Below are positions 39,401 to 46,984 of a stretch of 64,000 nucleotides of DNA, piece by piece (the stretch's first letter is position 1; every line of letters begins with the position of its first letter). A model generated the notes under the pieces. That model was not told the DNA's origin. It did not search any database and saw nothing but the letters and a program-made list of their open reading frames with translations. The DNA lies in assembly GCA_023703575.1 (NCBI GenBank), contig CP097969.1, forward strand, positions 372,001 through 436,000, given 5' to 3'. The position numbers were made by a program, and so were the translations under genes. Source of the DNA: SAR86 cluster bacterium. GTDB lineage: Bacteria > Pseudomonadota > Gammaproteobacteria > Magnimaribacterales > Magnimaribacteraceae.

Positions 39401-40320
39401 GGCATAAAGTAGGTTTTGAAATTCAGTCTCTAAGAGATAACCCTATCACTGCAGAGGCGGAGTTTAGACATGACTCTGATATAAATAATTTAGGATTGAG
39501 ACCGAAAATAAATTTTTCTATACCTAAAAAAATTCAAATAAATAGCACTAGACCTAGAGTTGCCATACTTAGAGAACAAGGAGTTAATGGTCAAAACGAG
39601 ATGGCTGCAGCTTTTAATGAAGTTGGTTTTGACTGCATTGATGTACATATGACTGATTTAATATCAGCAAGGCATACTCTAGCTGAATTTGAAGGTTTAG
39701 TTGCTTGTGGAGGTTTTTCATATGGCGATGTCTTAGGTGCAGGGGGTGGTTGGGCAAATAGTATTCTTTTTAATAAAGACTTAAGGACACAATTTGGAGA
39801 CTTTTTTCATAACGAAAATGTATTTTCACTAGGAGTATGTAACGGATGTCAGACATTGTCTTTATTAAAATCTTTAATACCTGGAGCGACTAATTGGCCA
39901 GATTTCAAGAGAAATAAATCAGAGAAATTTGAAGCAAGATTAGTTCAAGTTTCTGTAAAAGACTCTCCTTCAATCTTCTTTAAAAATATGGGAGATTCGA
40001 TTATCCCAGTTCCAGTGGCTCATGGAGAAGGCCGGGTAGAGGCATCCGTGAGTGATATTTCTGAATTAAATAACAATCATCACACAACAATTACATATGC
40101 AGATGATAAGGCTAGCTTTACCGAAGAATATCCCGCAAATCCAAATGGGTCTTTAAATGGTATTGCTGGAGTAACTAATATCAGTGGAACAGTTACTATT
40201 ATGATGCCTCATCCCGAGAGAGCATTTTTGAAAGATCAATATTCTTGGAGTCCTGATGAATGGACACATTATAGTCCTTGGATAAAATTCTTTAATAATG
40301 CAAGAGAGTTTATTAACTGA
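36436..40320 (+). CDS. purL: Phosphoribosylformylglycinamidine synthase (single-chain)
   Basis: The fourth step of purine synthesis: FGAR plus glutamine and ATP gives FGAM. The 1294-residue single chain is the gammaproteobacterial type: an N-terminal PurS-like domain, two AIRS-like ATPase halves (M-F-A-Q-A-N-S-E-H-C-R-H-K and V-E-T-H-N-H-P-T-A-I) and a C-terminal class I glutamine amidotransferase with the G-V-C-N-G-C-Q nucleophile and catalytic His in M-P-H-P-E-R. I chose the ATG at 36436 over a TTG three codons earlier. Confidence 0.97.
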   Translation: MNSIIEVSPKIIAILGAENNSEFKLNQLRQSIQLENIQDIGFQEIYFCLLNKDISRVTKKESQELFGLLNASDNQIFSALSFFLITPRIGTISPWSSKATEILKNCGLSFVERVEKGDYFSSSEKINSQDLKLAGTFLADRMTQEIILNLNDAANLFSHLQPNPVRDIDISSQQLLPLQQANLELGLALNDEEILYLFDSYSMTNKDPTDAELMMFAQANSEHCRHKIFNASWTIDGNTQPNSLFDMIRNTHINSSEGVISAYEDNAAILSGNKAERFYPRDGKYSSYKEDVDLVIKVETHNHPTAISPFSGASTGSGGEIRDEGATGIGAKPKAGLTGFSVSNLRLPSLKERWEIDEDKPDRIASPLEIMIDAPIGAASFNNEFGRPNILGYFRTYEAKTNNTHFGYHKPIMLAGGLGNIKKEHAFKKRVPVGSKLVVLGGPAMLIGLGGGSASSLSSGEGDTDLDFASVQRENPEMERRCQEVLDRCWQDENNPILFIHDVGAGGLSNAIPELVKDSGHGGLINLRDIPNSEPGMSPMEIWCNESQERYVLAIDEDDLERFSFICLRERCPYSVVGEITNGNNLEVYDSHFDNYPISISLETLFGKPPKTHLSFQSSSKNSSTLNLPEEITEDLLCEVLRHPTVASKGFLITIGDRSVTGLISRDQFVGPWQVPVADYGLCKTSFSGKSGEAMAIGERTPLSLISSKSAAKISVAEVITNIIPSGIAKLSDIKLSANWMGSPGKLDGNKDLFEAVEAIGMDLCPKWNITIPVGKDSLSMSTEWSESKNNKSVISPLSLIVSGFAAVKDISIATTPQLKADKDTSLIFIDLAKGKKRMGGSILAQVNKQMGGESPDVECLEEMPNFVEAIHKLLTDKKILAYHDRSDGGLITTLIEMSFASRLGLEINLDSVLEDNNKLVDLLFNEELGVVIQVNTKDLDYVYELLDKSSLKDHSHNLGCISTEKEINFSYRDKKILSFPLKVLIENWHKVGFEIQSLRDNPITAEAEFRHDSDINNLGLRPKINFSIPKKIQINSTRPRVAILREQGVNGQNEMAAAFNEVGFDCIDVHMTDLISARHTLAEFEGLVACGGFSYGDVLGAGGGWANSILFNKDLRTQFGDFFHNENVFSLGVCNGCQTLSLLKSLIPGATNWPDFKRNKSEKFEARLVQVSVKDSPSIFFKNMGDSIIPVPVAHGEGRVEASVSDISELNNNHHTTITYADDKASFTEEYPANPNGSLNGIAGVTNISGTVTIMMPHPERAFLKDQYSWSPDEWTHYSPWIKFFNNAREFIN

Positions 40321-40322
40321 GA

Positions 40323-40859
40323 TTATTTTTTTCTCTCAATTGTTTCAGTAGTTAGGGGATACTCGCCAACTTTACCATCAGAAAAGAAGTTTTTAAGAGT
40401 CATTGGAACAAAAGGAAAGGCTAGTTCATCCCATGGTATCTCGTCTTCTTTAAAGAACTGCACTTCCAAACTTTCCGAAGTTGGTGAAAAATCATCTGAA
40501 ATAACTTTTGCTAAATGAAGCATATAAACTTGATTGATTTGAGGGACATTGTAGATGGCATACAGTTCGCCCATTTCTACTTCTGTATTCGTTTCTTCAA
40601 GAGTTTCTCTAAAAGCTCCTTGTGAAACAGTTTCTCCATTTTCTAAGAAGCCACCGGGCAAAGTCCACTTTCCATATCTAGGCTCAATACCTCTTTTGCA
40701 TAAGAGAACTGCGGAGCCTCTATAAGGTATAGTCCCAACAATAATTTTAGGGTTTGTATAATGTATGGTGCCACAGTTTTCACAACAGTCTCTTTCCCTA
40801 TTGTCACCCTCAGGTATCTTTTTCACCGTCAGAGAACCACACACGCTGCAGTATTTCAT
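40323..40859 (-). CDS. Nudix hydrolase with N-terminal zinc ribbon
   Basis: A 178-residue protein. Cys4, Cys7, Cys26 and Cys29 form a zinc ribbon, followed by a Nudix domain with the box G-G-F-L-E-N-G-E-T-V-S...R-E-T-L-E-E-T-N; the final Gly of the usual G-x5-E-x7-R-E-U-x-E-E-x-G-U box is Asn. The architecture is like ADP-ribose/NADH-type pyrophosphatases. Substrate is unknown. It converges on purL with a 2-base gap and is divergent from the second Nudix gene. Confidence 0.85.
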   Translation of the reverse strand: MKYCSVCGSLTVKKIPEGDNRERDCCENCGTIHYTNPKIIVGTIPYRGSAVLLCKRGIEPRYGKWTLPGGFLENGETVSQGAFRETLEETNTEVEMGELYAIYNVPQINQVYMLHLAKVISDDFSPTSESLEVQFFKEDEIPWDELAFPFVPMTLKNFFSDGKVGEYPLTTETIERKK

Positions 40860-40927
40860 TTACTTATTTTATTTCGATTAAGGCGCCAGAAGTATAAACT
40901 ATCTTCAATGAGATATTACATTTATTG

Positions 40928-41506
40928 ATGTTAGATAAGATTGCGAACAAAATACAAACCTATTCTGGAAAACCGCCTGTAGCTGAGTTAAGAAAAGCGG
41001 CAGTGCTAATAGCTGTTACAGAATCTAATGAGCCAGAGCTCATATATACCTTACGCTCTAATAAAGTTGGCACACATGGAGGAGAGGTTTCATTCCCTGG
41101 GGGCATGTATGAAAAGGAAGATGTTGATTTAGAAAATACAGCGCTGAGAGAAACCGAGGAAGAAACCGGACTGGATAAAACAAAAGTTAATGTTATAGGA
41201 CCCATCGACACAGTAGTTTCAAGATTTAACATCAGCGTAACGCCTTATGTGGGCTTAGTCCCTGAGGATATTGTATTAAATAATAATTCTGAGGAAATAG
41301 AAGCTTGTTTTAGAGTTCCTGTTAAGTTCCTTTTAGAAGACAAGAGGCATAGAAATGACGAAATTAATAGAGATGGAGATAAATTTTTTATGCCCGCCTA
41401 TGAGTATGACTCTTATATAATATGGGGCCTTACAGCTATGATGACTGTCGATTTTTTGAATGTAGCTTTAGACGCAAACATAGATTTAAAAACAAAAGGT
41501 AATTAG
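40928..41506 (+). CDS. NudL-like CoA pyrophosphatase (Nudix)
   Basis: A 192-residue Nudix protein. The segment [19 protein letters not shown] preceding the box (R-E-T-E-E-E-T-G-L) matches the CoA-pyrophosphatase subgroup (NudL/PCD1), which hydrolyses CoA to phosphopantetheine and 3',5'-ADP. The ATG at 40928 is chosen over an adjacent TTG. It leads a tight run with the gamma-carbonic anhydrase, dienelactone hydrolase and alaS genes. Confidence 0.85.
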   Translation: MLDKIANKIQTYSGKPPVAELRKAAVLIAVTESNEPELIYTLRSNKVGTHGGEVSFPGGMYEKEDVDLENTALRETEEETGLDKTKVNVIGPIDTVVSRFNISVTPYVGLVPEDIVLNNNSEEIEACFRVPVKFLLEDKRHRNDEINRDGDKFFMPAYEYDSYIIWGLTAMMTVDFLNVALDANIDLKTKGN

Positions 41507-41519
41507 TAGAGGAAAAATT

Positions 41520-42044
41520 ATGCTTTATAGACTTGGAGAACATGAACCAGTTATTGATGGCAATTTTTATGTTGCCGAGTCTGCAACTGTTTTAGGTAAG
41601 GTTAGATTATGTAATGATTCAAGCGTTTGGTTTGGTGCTGTTTTGAGAGGTGATACAGAACTAATTACAATAGGTGAAGGATCAAATGTGCAAGAATGTT
41701 CTGTTTTGCATACAGATATGGGATTTCCTCTAAATATAGGAAAAGACGTAACTGTTGGCCATAAAGTCATGTTGCATGGATGCACCATAGGTGACGGCAG
41801 TCTAATTGGAATAAACTCGGTAATTTTAAATGGAGCAAAAATTGGAAGAGGTTGTTTAATAGGAGCAAATTCTTTAATTACCGAGGGCACCGAAATACCC
41901 GATGGTTCTCTGGTGATGGGATCTCCTGGAAAAGTAAAAGGTGAGCTTAACGAAGATCAGCAACAAGGTTTGATCTTATCTGCAAAGCATTATGTACAAA
42001 ACTCAAAAAGATTTAAATCTGAACTTCAATCCTTAGGTAAATGA
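41520..42044 (+). CDS. Gamma-carbonic anhydrase family protein (YrdA-like)
   Basis: A 174-residue left-handed beta-helix protein with hexapeptide repeats throughout. Zinc-ligand-like histidines appear in [18 protein letters not shown]. Family members are widespread, but many (YrdA, PaaY-like) have weak or unknown activity. An AGAGGAAAAATT stretch immediately upstream supplies a ribosome-binding site. It follows the Nudix gene by 13 bases. Confidence 0.9.
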   Translation: MLYRLGEHEPVIDGNFYVAESATVLGKVRLCNDSSVWFGAVLRGDTELITIGEGSNVQECSVLHTDMGFPLNIGKDVTVGHKVMLHGCTIGDGSLIGINSVILNGAKIGRGCLIGANSLITEGTEIPDGSLVMGSPGKVKGELNEDQQQGLILSAKHYVQNSKRFKSELQSLGK

Positions 42045-42045
42045 T

Positions 42046-42747
42046 ATGAAAACACAAGAAATTAATTACAACTTAGGCGATCAAAACTTCAAAGCTTACG
42101 TCGCGCATCCTGAACTAGATAAAGCACCTTTAATTTTAATAGCACACACTTGGGCTGGAAAAGACGATTTCGTAGAGCTTAAAGCACGTGAGCTTGCTGA
42201 GGAGGGATTTATTGCAATGGCTGTTGATATGTATGGGGATGGCAGGGTTGGTTCTTCTACTGAAGAAAATCAATCTTTGATGACTCCACTTGTGGAAGAT
42301 AGAGAAAAGCTTAAGTCAGTAATAAATGCTGCTTTACAAGCAGGAAAAGAACTTGAGGGTGTTGATTCTTCCAAGATTGCAGCAATTGGATATTGTTTTG
42401 GTGGTCTAGTGGTGCTTGATTTAGCTAGGTCAGGAACTGAATTAAACGGTGTTGTAAGTTTTCATGGTCTATTGATGGGATCAGACATTTCAAGTGATGG
42501 TATAAATGCAAAGATTCTAGTTTTACATGGTGAAAGGGATCCAATGGTTCCATTAGCTATGGTGGACGAATTCCAAAAAGAGATGACTGAAGCTGGAGCG
42601 GACTGGCAACTACATAGTTATGGTAATGCATATCATGCTTTCACTAATCCAGATGCTGATGATTTAGATTTTGGTGTTCAATATAATAAGAATGCTGATA
42701 AAAGATCTTGGCAATCAATGATGAACTTTTTTTCAGAAATATTCTAA
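42046..42747 (+). CDS. Dienelactone hydrolase family protein
   Basis: A 233-residue alpha/beta hydrolase. The nucleophile is the Cys of G-Y-C-F-G-G, as in true dienelactone hydrolases; the acid is in H-G-E-R-D-P-M-V-P and the His in Y-H-A-F-T-N-P. It begins one base after the carbonic anhydrase gene, and its stop shares one base with the alaS ATG. No aromatic degradation genes are near, so the substrate is open. Confidence 0.9.
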   Translation: MKTQEINYNLGDQNFKAYVAHPELDKAPLILIAHTWAGKDDFVELKARELAEEGFIAMAVDMYGDGRVGSSTEENQSLMTPLVEDREKLKSVINAALQAGKELEGVDSSKIAAIGYCFGGLVVLDLARSGTELNGVVSFHGLLMGSDISSDGINAKILVLHGERDPMVPLAMVDEFQKEMTEAGADWQLHSYGNAYHAFTNPDADDLDFGVQYNKNADKRSWQSMMNFFSEIF

Positions 42748-45545
42748 TGGCAACTTCTCCTCTTACAACGAATGAAGTAAGAAAGATTTATTTAGACTTT
42801 TTTGAAGAGAAAGGTCACACACTCGTCGAGAGTGCTTCATTGGTTCCATTGAATGACCCCACCTTGTTATTCATCAATGCCGGAATGGCACCTTTTAAAG
42901 ATCTTTTATTAGGAGTGGAAAAAAGAAATTATACAAGAGCGGTCAGTTCACAAAGGTGTATGCGGGCAGGTGGAAAGCACAATGATCTTGATAATGTAGG
43001 TTATACCGCCAGACACCATACCTTTTTTGAAATGCTCGGCAATTTTAGTTTTGGAGATTACTTCAAAGAAGATGCAATTTCTTTTGCATGGGAACTTTTA
43101 ACAGAAAGATACAAGATAGATCCAAAAAAATTATGGATAACCGTCCATGATAGTGATGATGAGTCTGAAGAAATTTGGATCAAAAAGATAGGTATTGATC
43201 CTGAAAGAGTTTCAAGACTCGGTGATGAAGATAATTTTTGGACAATGGGAGATACAGGACCTTGTGGACCATGCAGTGAAATATTTTATGATCATGGCGA
43301 TCATCTTGAAGGCGATCCTCCAAGACCAGGTAATGAACCAGGAGACCGATATATAGAAGTTTGGAACCTTGTTTTTACTCAATTTGATAAAGGTCAAGAT
43401 GGATCTCTGAAGCCACTACCTAATCCATGCGTCGACACAGGCATGGGCTTGGAAAGGATGGCAGCTGTAATACAAAATGAACATAATAATTATGATACGG
43501 ACATACTAAAGGCTATTGTTGTTAAGGCAGGGGAGTTAACAAAAGAAGAGGATTTTTCGAATCCTTCTCTGAGAGTTATTGCTGATCATCTCAGAGCTGC
43601 TTCATTTTTAATTGCGGATGGCGTGATTCCTTCAAATGATGGAAGAGGTTATGTATTACGAAGGATTATCCGACGTGCTCTAAGACATGCTTATAAGCTT
43701 GAAATGAAAGATCCCATTCTTTCTCAACTTGTTACTACTCTTGAAGATCAAATGGGAGAAACATATCCTCTATTAATAAAGAACTCAGAGATCATAAAAG
43801 CTAATCTCTTAAAGGAAGAGAAACAATTTGCGCTTACTCTAGAGCAAGGTATGCAGCTTCTTGAAACAGAATTAGAGAATTTAGAAGGTAATGAAATATC
43901 AGGAGAAATTGTCTTTAAACTATATGATACCTATGGCTTTCCAGCTGATATGACAGCGGATTTTGCCAGAGAAAGAAACTTAACTATAGACGAAGATACA
44001 TACGAAGTCCTGATGCAAAAGCAAAAGGAACGTGCAAGATCTTCCTCTAATTTCAACTCTATAATTCCTGAGTCTCTGGATATAAGAGGTGAAACAGATT
44101 TCTTAGGTTACGAGTCTTATTCGTCAACTTCAAATGTGATTGAAATAATTTCGAACTCATCGTTCCAAGAAGAAATTAATGAAGGCGAGGAAGCTTTGAT
44201 ATTGCTTGATCAAACACCATTTTATGCTGAGTCGGGTGGTCAAGTTGGAGATACAGGACTCATAAAATCAAATAATTGTATTTTTGAAGTGTATGACACT
44301 CAAAAAAAAGGGGACCATTTTCTTCATTTAGGACATGTTAAATCAGGGTCCATAAAAAAGAGTGATTCAGTAGTTGCGGAGATAAATTCTGAACAAAGAA
44401 ATAGGATAAAGGGCAATCATAGTGCTACCCATTTACTTCATGCCGCTCTGAGAGAAGTGTTGGGCGATCATGTGGAACAAAAAGGCTCATTAGTTGAAGA
44501 ATCAAGATTGAGATTTGATTTTGCTCATAATAGTTCTATCGATACTGAAGATATTCTTGCTATTGAAGATTTAATTAATTCAGAGATTAAGAAGAATTCT
44601 GAATCAATCACTGAGATTTTACCTATTAGTGAAGCCATTGAAAAAGGCGCTATAGCGTTTTTTGGTGATAAATATGGCGAAGAGGTCCGTGTCCTCAATA
44701 TTGGAAATGGTTTTTCTATTGAGCTTTGCGGTGGAACTCATGTTGAGAGGACAGGCGAAATAGGCATGCTAAAGATCACTTCTGAATCAGGAGTATCTGC
44801 TGGTGTAAGAAGAATAGAGGCAGTTACTGGCGTTGGCGCTAATTTATTATTGGATGAGCTTTCGCAAAATTATTCTGCTATTACTAATGAACTTTTTATT
44901 GAAGATATTGATTCTAGAGATGGAGTTGATGCATTGGATTACTTACGTTTTCTAGAAGAAGAAAATTTATCCTTTGCAAAAGCCCTCAATTGCTCAAATG
45001 ATCAAGTTTTAAAAAAGATTATTCAGATAAAAGAAGAAAACAACGACTTGTTGAAAGAGTTAAATAGAGGGCCTTTGGAATTTAAAATCTTTGATACCTG
45101 CATTGAGGCAATTGAAGATCTAATGAATACAAATAAGTCTCTGAAAAAAGAAGCAAAACAACTTCAATCTGAAGATATAGGGTCATCCATTCAGGCTTTA
45201 ATTGATTCATCTTTGCTTGTAGAGGGATATCAGCTCATTTCTAGTACTTTTGAAGATACTGACTCAAAAGAATTAAGGGAAATTGCCGACAGGCTCAGAA
45301 ATAAAAATGAGAACTCTATAATTGTATTGATATCGATATCTGAAGATAAAGCACCCGCGATAGTTGCATGCTCTAAAGATGTAGACATAGATGCAAGAGA
45401 AATAATGAAACATTTAATCAATCAATTAGGTGGAAGTGGAGGAGGAAGGTCAGACTTTGCTCAAGGTGGAGTAGAAAATACTAATGATTTAGATTTAGCT
45501 TTGACTTCAGTTGCAGACTTAATTGTTTCATTAAATAATCAATAA
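42747..45545 (+). CDS. alaS: Alanine--tRNA ligase (with enlarged C-terminal linker)
   Basis: A class II synthetase of 932 residues from the ATG at 42747, which overlaps the previous stop. Catalytic segments near R-H-H-T-F-F-E-M and G-M-G-L-E-R-M, the editing-domain zinc motifs H-S-A-T-H-L-L-H and C-G-G-T-H-V, and the C-Ala G-G-S-G-G-G-R are present. The region between V-T-G-V-G-A and G-G-S-G-G-G-R is about 196 residues against about 135 in E. coli by my count, so it carries roughly 60 extra, mostly helical residues. alaS-lysC order is typical for gammaproteobacteria. Confidence 0.97.
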   Translation: MATSPLTTNEVRKIYLDFFEEKGHTLVESASLVPLNDPTLLFINAGMAPFKDLLLGVEKRNYTRAVSSQRCMRAGGKHNDLDNVGYTARHHTFFEMLGNFSFGDYFKEDAISFAWELLTERYKIDPKKLWITVHDSDDESEEIWIKKIGIDPERVSRLGDEDNFWTMGDTGPCGPCSEIFYDHGDHLEGDPPRPGNEPGDRYIEVWNLVFTQFDKGQDGSLKPLPNPCVDTGMGLERMAAVIQNEHNNYDTDILKAIVVKAGELTKEEDFSNPSLRVIADHLRAASFLIADGVIPSNDGRGYVLRRIIRRALRHAYKLEMKDPILSQLVTTLEDQMGETYPLLIKNSEIIKANLLKEEKQFALTLEQGMQLLETELENLEGNEISGEIVFKLYDTYGFPADMTADFARERNLTIDEDTYEVLMQKQKERARSSSNFNSIIPESLDIRGETDFLGYESYSSTSNVIEIISNSSFQEEINEGEEALILLDQTPFYAESGGQVGDTGLIKSNNCIFEVYDTQKKGDHFLHLGHVKSGSIKKSDSVVAEINSEQRNRIKGNHSATHLLHAALREVLGDHVEQKGSLVEESRLRFDFAHNSSIDTEDILAIEDLINSEIKKNSESITEILPISEAIEKGAIAFFGDKYGEEVRVLNIGNGFSIELCGGTHVERTGEIGMLKITSESGVSAGVRRIEAVTGVGANLLLDELSQNYSAITNELFIEDIDSRDGVDALDYLRFLEEENLSFAKALNCSNDQVLKKIIQIKEENNDLLKELNRGPLEFKIFDTCIEAIEDLMNTNKSLKKEAKQLQSEDIGSSIQALIDSSLLVEGYQLISSTFEDTDSKELREIADRLRNKNENSIIVLISISEDKAPAIVACSKDVDIDAREIMKHLINQLGGSGGGRSDFAQGGVENTNDLDLALTSVADLIVSLNNQ

Positions 45546-45566
45546 TATAGAATACCCGCCTTTTTT

Positions 45567-46796
45567 ATGGGCAAATTAATCGTCAAAAAATTCGGAGGTA
45601 CCTCAGTTGCTGATGCAGAACGCATTGAAGCTGTGGCAGATAATATTGAATCTGAAATTCTTATGGGAAATAAGGTAACCGTGGTTCTTTCCGCAATGGG
45701 AGATAGTACCGATGAGCTTATTAAATTAGCAAAAGAGATTAATCCCGAACCCGATCTCCGCGAATATGATGCTCTTGTATCTACGGGTGAGCAAATATCG
45801 GTAGCTTTATTAGCAATGGCCCTTCTTAAAAGAGGCATAAAAGGTAAGTCTTACACCGCATATCAATTAGGTATAAAAACCAATTCAAGCCATAGTAGGG
45901 CAAGAATATTAGATGTTGAAGTAAGTAAGATTACCTCTGAATTAAATGAAGGTTTTGTGCCAGTTATTACTGGTTTTCAAGGAATGAATGAGTCTGGTGA
46001 CATTACTACTCTTGGAAGGGGAGGGTCTGATACTACTGGAGTCGCTCTTGCTGCAGCTTTGGATGCTGATGAATGCCAAATTTATACAGATGTAGATGGC
46101 ATTTTCACCACAGACCCAAGAGTTTATGACAAAGCTAGGCTTCTCAAGGAGGTCAGTTTTGAAGAAATGTTAGAATTATCAAGTTCTGGTGCAAAAGTTT
46201 TACAATTAAGAGCTGTGGAATATGCCAGTAAATTTAATTTACCAATTAGGGTGTTGTCTAGTTTTAACGATGGCGAAGGAACATTAGTTCAAGAGGAGAA
46301 AAATATTATGGAACGACCAATTGTTTCAGGAATAAGCAGTATAGACTCTGAGGCCAAGCTAACAATCAGAGGCGTGCCGGATATTCCAGGTGTTGCAGCA
46401 AAGATTTTAAGCCCAATAAGTGATGCTGGTATCGAGGTGGATGTGATTGTCCAGAATATTGGGGCTGATAACACCACTGATTTTACATTTACCGTCAATA
46501 AAGATGATACAAAACAGGCTGAGGAGATTCTCAAAAAAACATCTACTACCCTAGGTGGAGGTTTAATAGATGTAGATGATGACATAGCAAAGATTAGTGT
46601 GGTCGGAAGAGGTATGAGGGCTCATGCAGGTGTTGCAAGCAAGATGTTCCAGGCACTTGCAAAAAGTGAGATAAATATTTCAATGATTACAACTTCGGAA
46701 ATAAAGATCTCAGTAGTAATTAAAAAATCAGAAATGACTAAAGCAGTAGCAGCATTGCATGATGCTTTTGATTTGGACAAAGAACTGGATGAATAG
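45567..46796 (+). CDS. lysC: Aspartokinase
   Basis: It phosphorylates aspartate in the first step to lysine, threonine and methionine. It has 409 residues: an amino-acid kinase domain starting K-K-F-G-G-T-S-V, then two ACT domains (about 265-400) that bind feedback inhibitors. Its product is used by Asd (12969-13979). In many gammaproteobacteria csrA comes next; here the following 188 bases carry only the Fur-type control region of a TonB receptor. Confidence 0.96.
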   Translation: MGKLIVKKFGGTSVADAERIEAVADNIESEILMGNKVTVVLSAMGDSTDELIKLAKEINPEPDLREYDALVSTGEQISVALLAMALLKRGIKGKSYTAYQLGIKTNSSHSRARILDVEVSKITSELNEGFVPVITGFQGMNESGDITTLGRGGSDTTGVALAAALDADECQIYTDVDGIFTTDPRVYDKARLLKEVSFEEMLELSSSGAKVLQLRAVEYASKFNLPIRVLSSFNDGEGTLVQEEKNIMERPIVSGISSIDSEAKLTIRGVPDIPGVAAKILSPISDAGIEVDVIVQNIGADNTTDFTFTVNKDDTKQAEEILKKTSTTLGGGLIDVDDDIAKISVVGRGMRAHAGVASKMFQALAKSEINISMITTSEIKISVVIKKSEMTKAVAALHDAFDLDKELDE

Positions 46797-46866
46797 CTTT
46801 TATATAAGTATTTCATTCCAGCTGTGATACAAAATTCCCATAATTTAAAAAAACTTCATTAAGTTG

Positions 46867-46896
46867 TTGCATATGAGAATCATTCTCATCTATAAT
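46867..46896 (+). promoter_or_regulatory. Fur-regulated promoter of the siderophore receptor
   Basis: A TTGCAT -35 (46867-46872) and a TATAAT -10 (46891-46896) are 18 bases apart. Between them lies a perfect 8-1-8 palindrome, ATGAGAAT-C-ATTCTCAT (46873-46889), which fits the Fur box pattern (close to GATAATGATAATCATTATC). Fur bound here would block RNA polymerase when iron is plentiful. The downstream receptor supports this. Confidence 0.85.
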
Positions 46897-46916
46897 GCTT
46901 CGCAATTAATAAGAAC

Positions 46917-46944
46917 CATTCTCATTCTCATTCTCATTCTCATT
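46917..46944 (+). repeat. Hexamer tandem array of Fur-like half-sites
   Basis: The hexamer CATTCT is repeated four times without change plus a partial fifth copy. On the minus strand it reads GAGAAT repeated, the same half-site as in the Fur palindrome 28 bases upstream. The array lies downstream of the -10, in the predicted 5' leader of the receptor mRNA. Confidence 0.85.
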
Positions 46945-46984
46945 TGGATCTTATTAGGCATTTAACACAACGGGAGTTAAAAAG

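Noticed and set aside
46917-46944. CRISPR or minisatellite array
   Set aside because: The unit is only 6 bases with no spacers and no cas genes; its sequence equals the Fur half-site.
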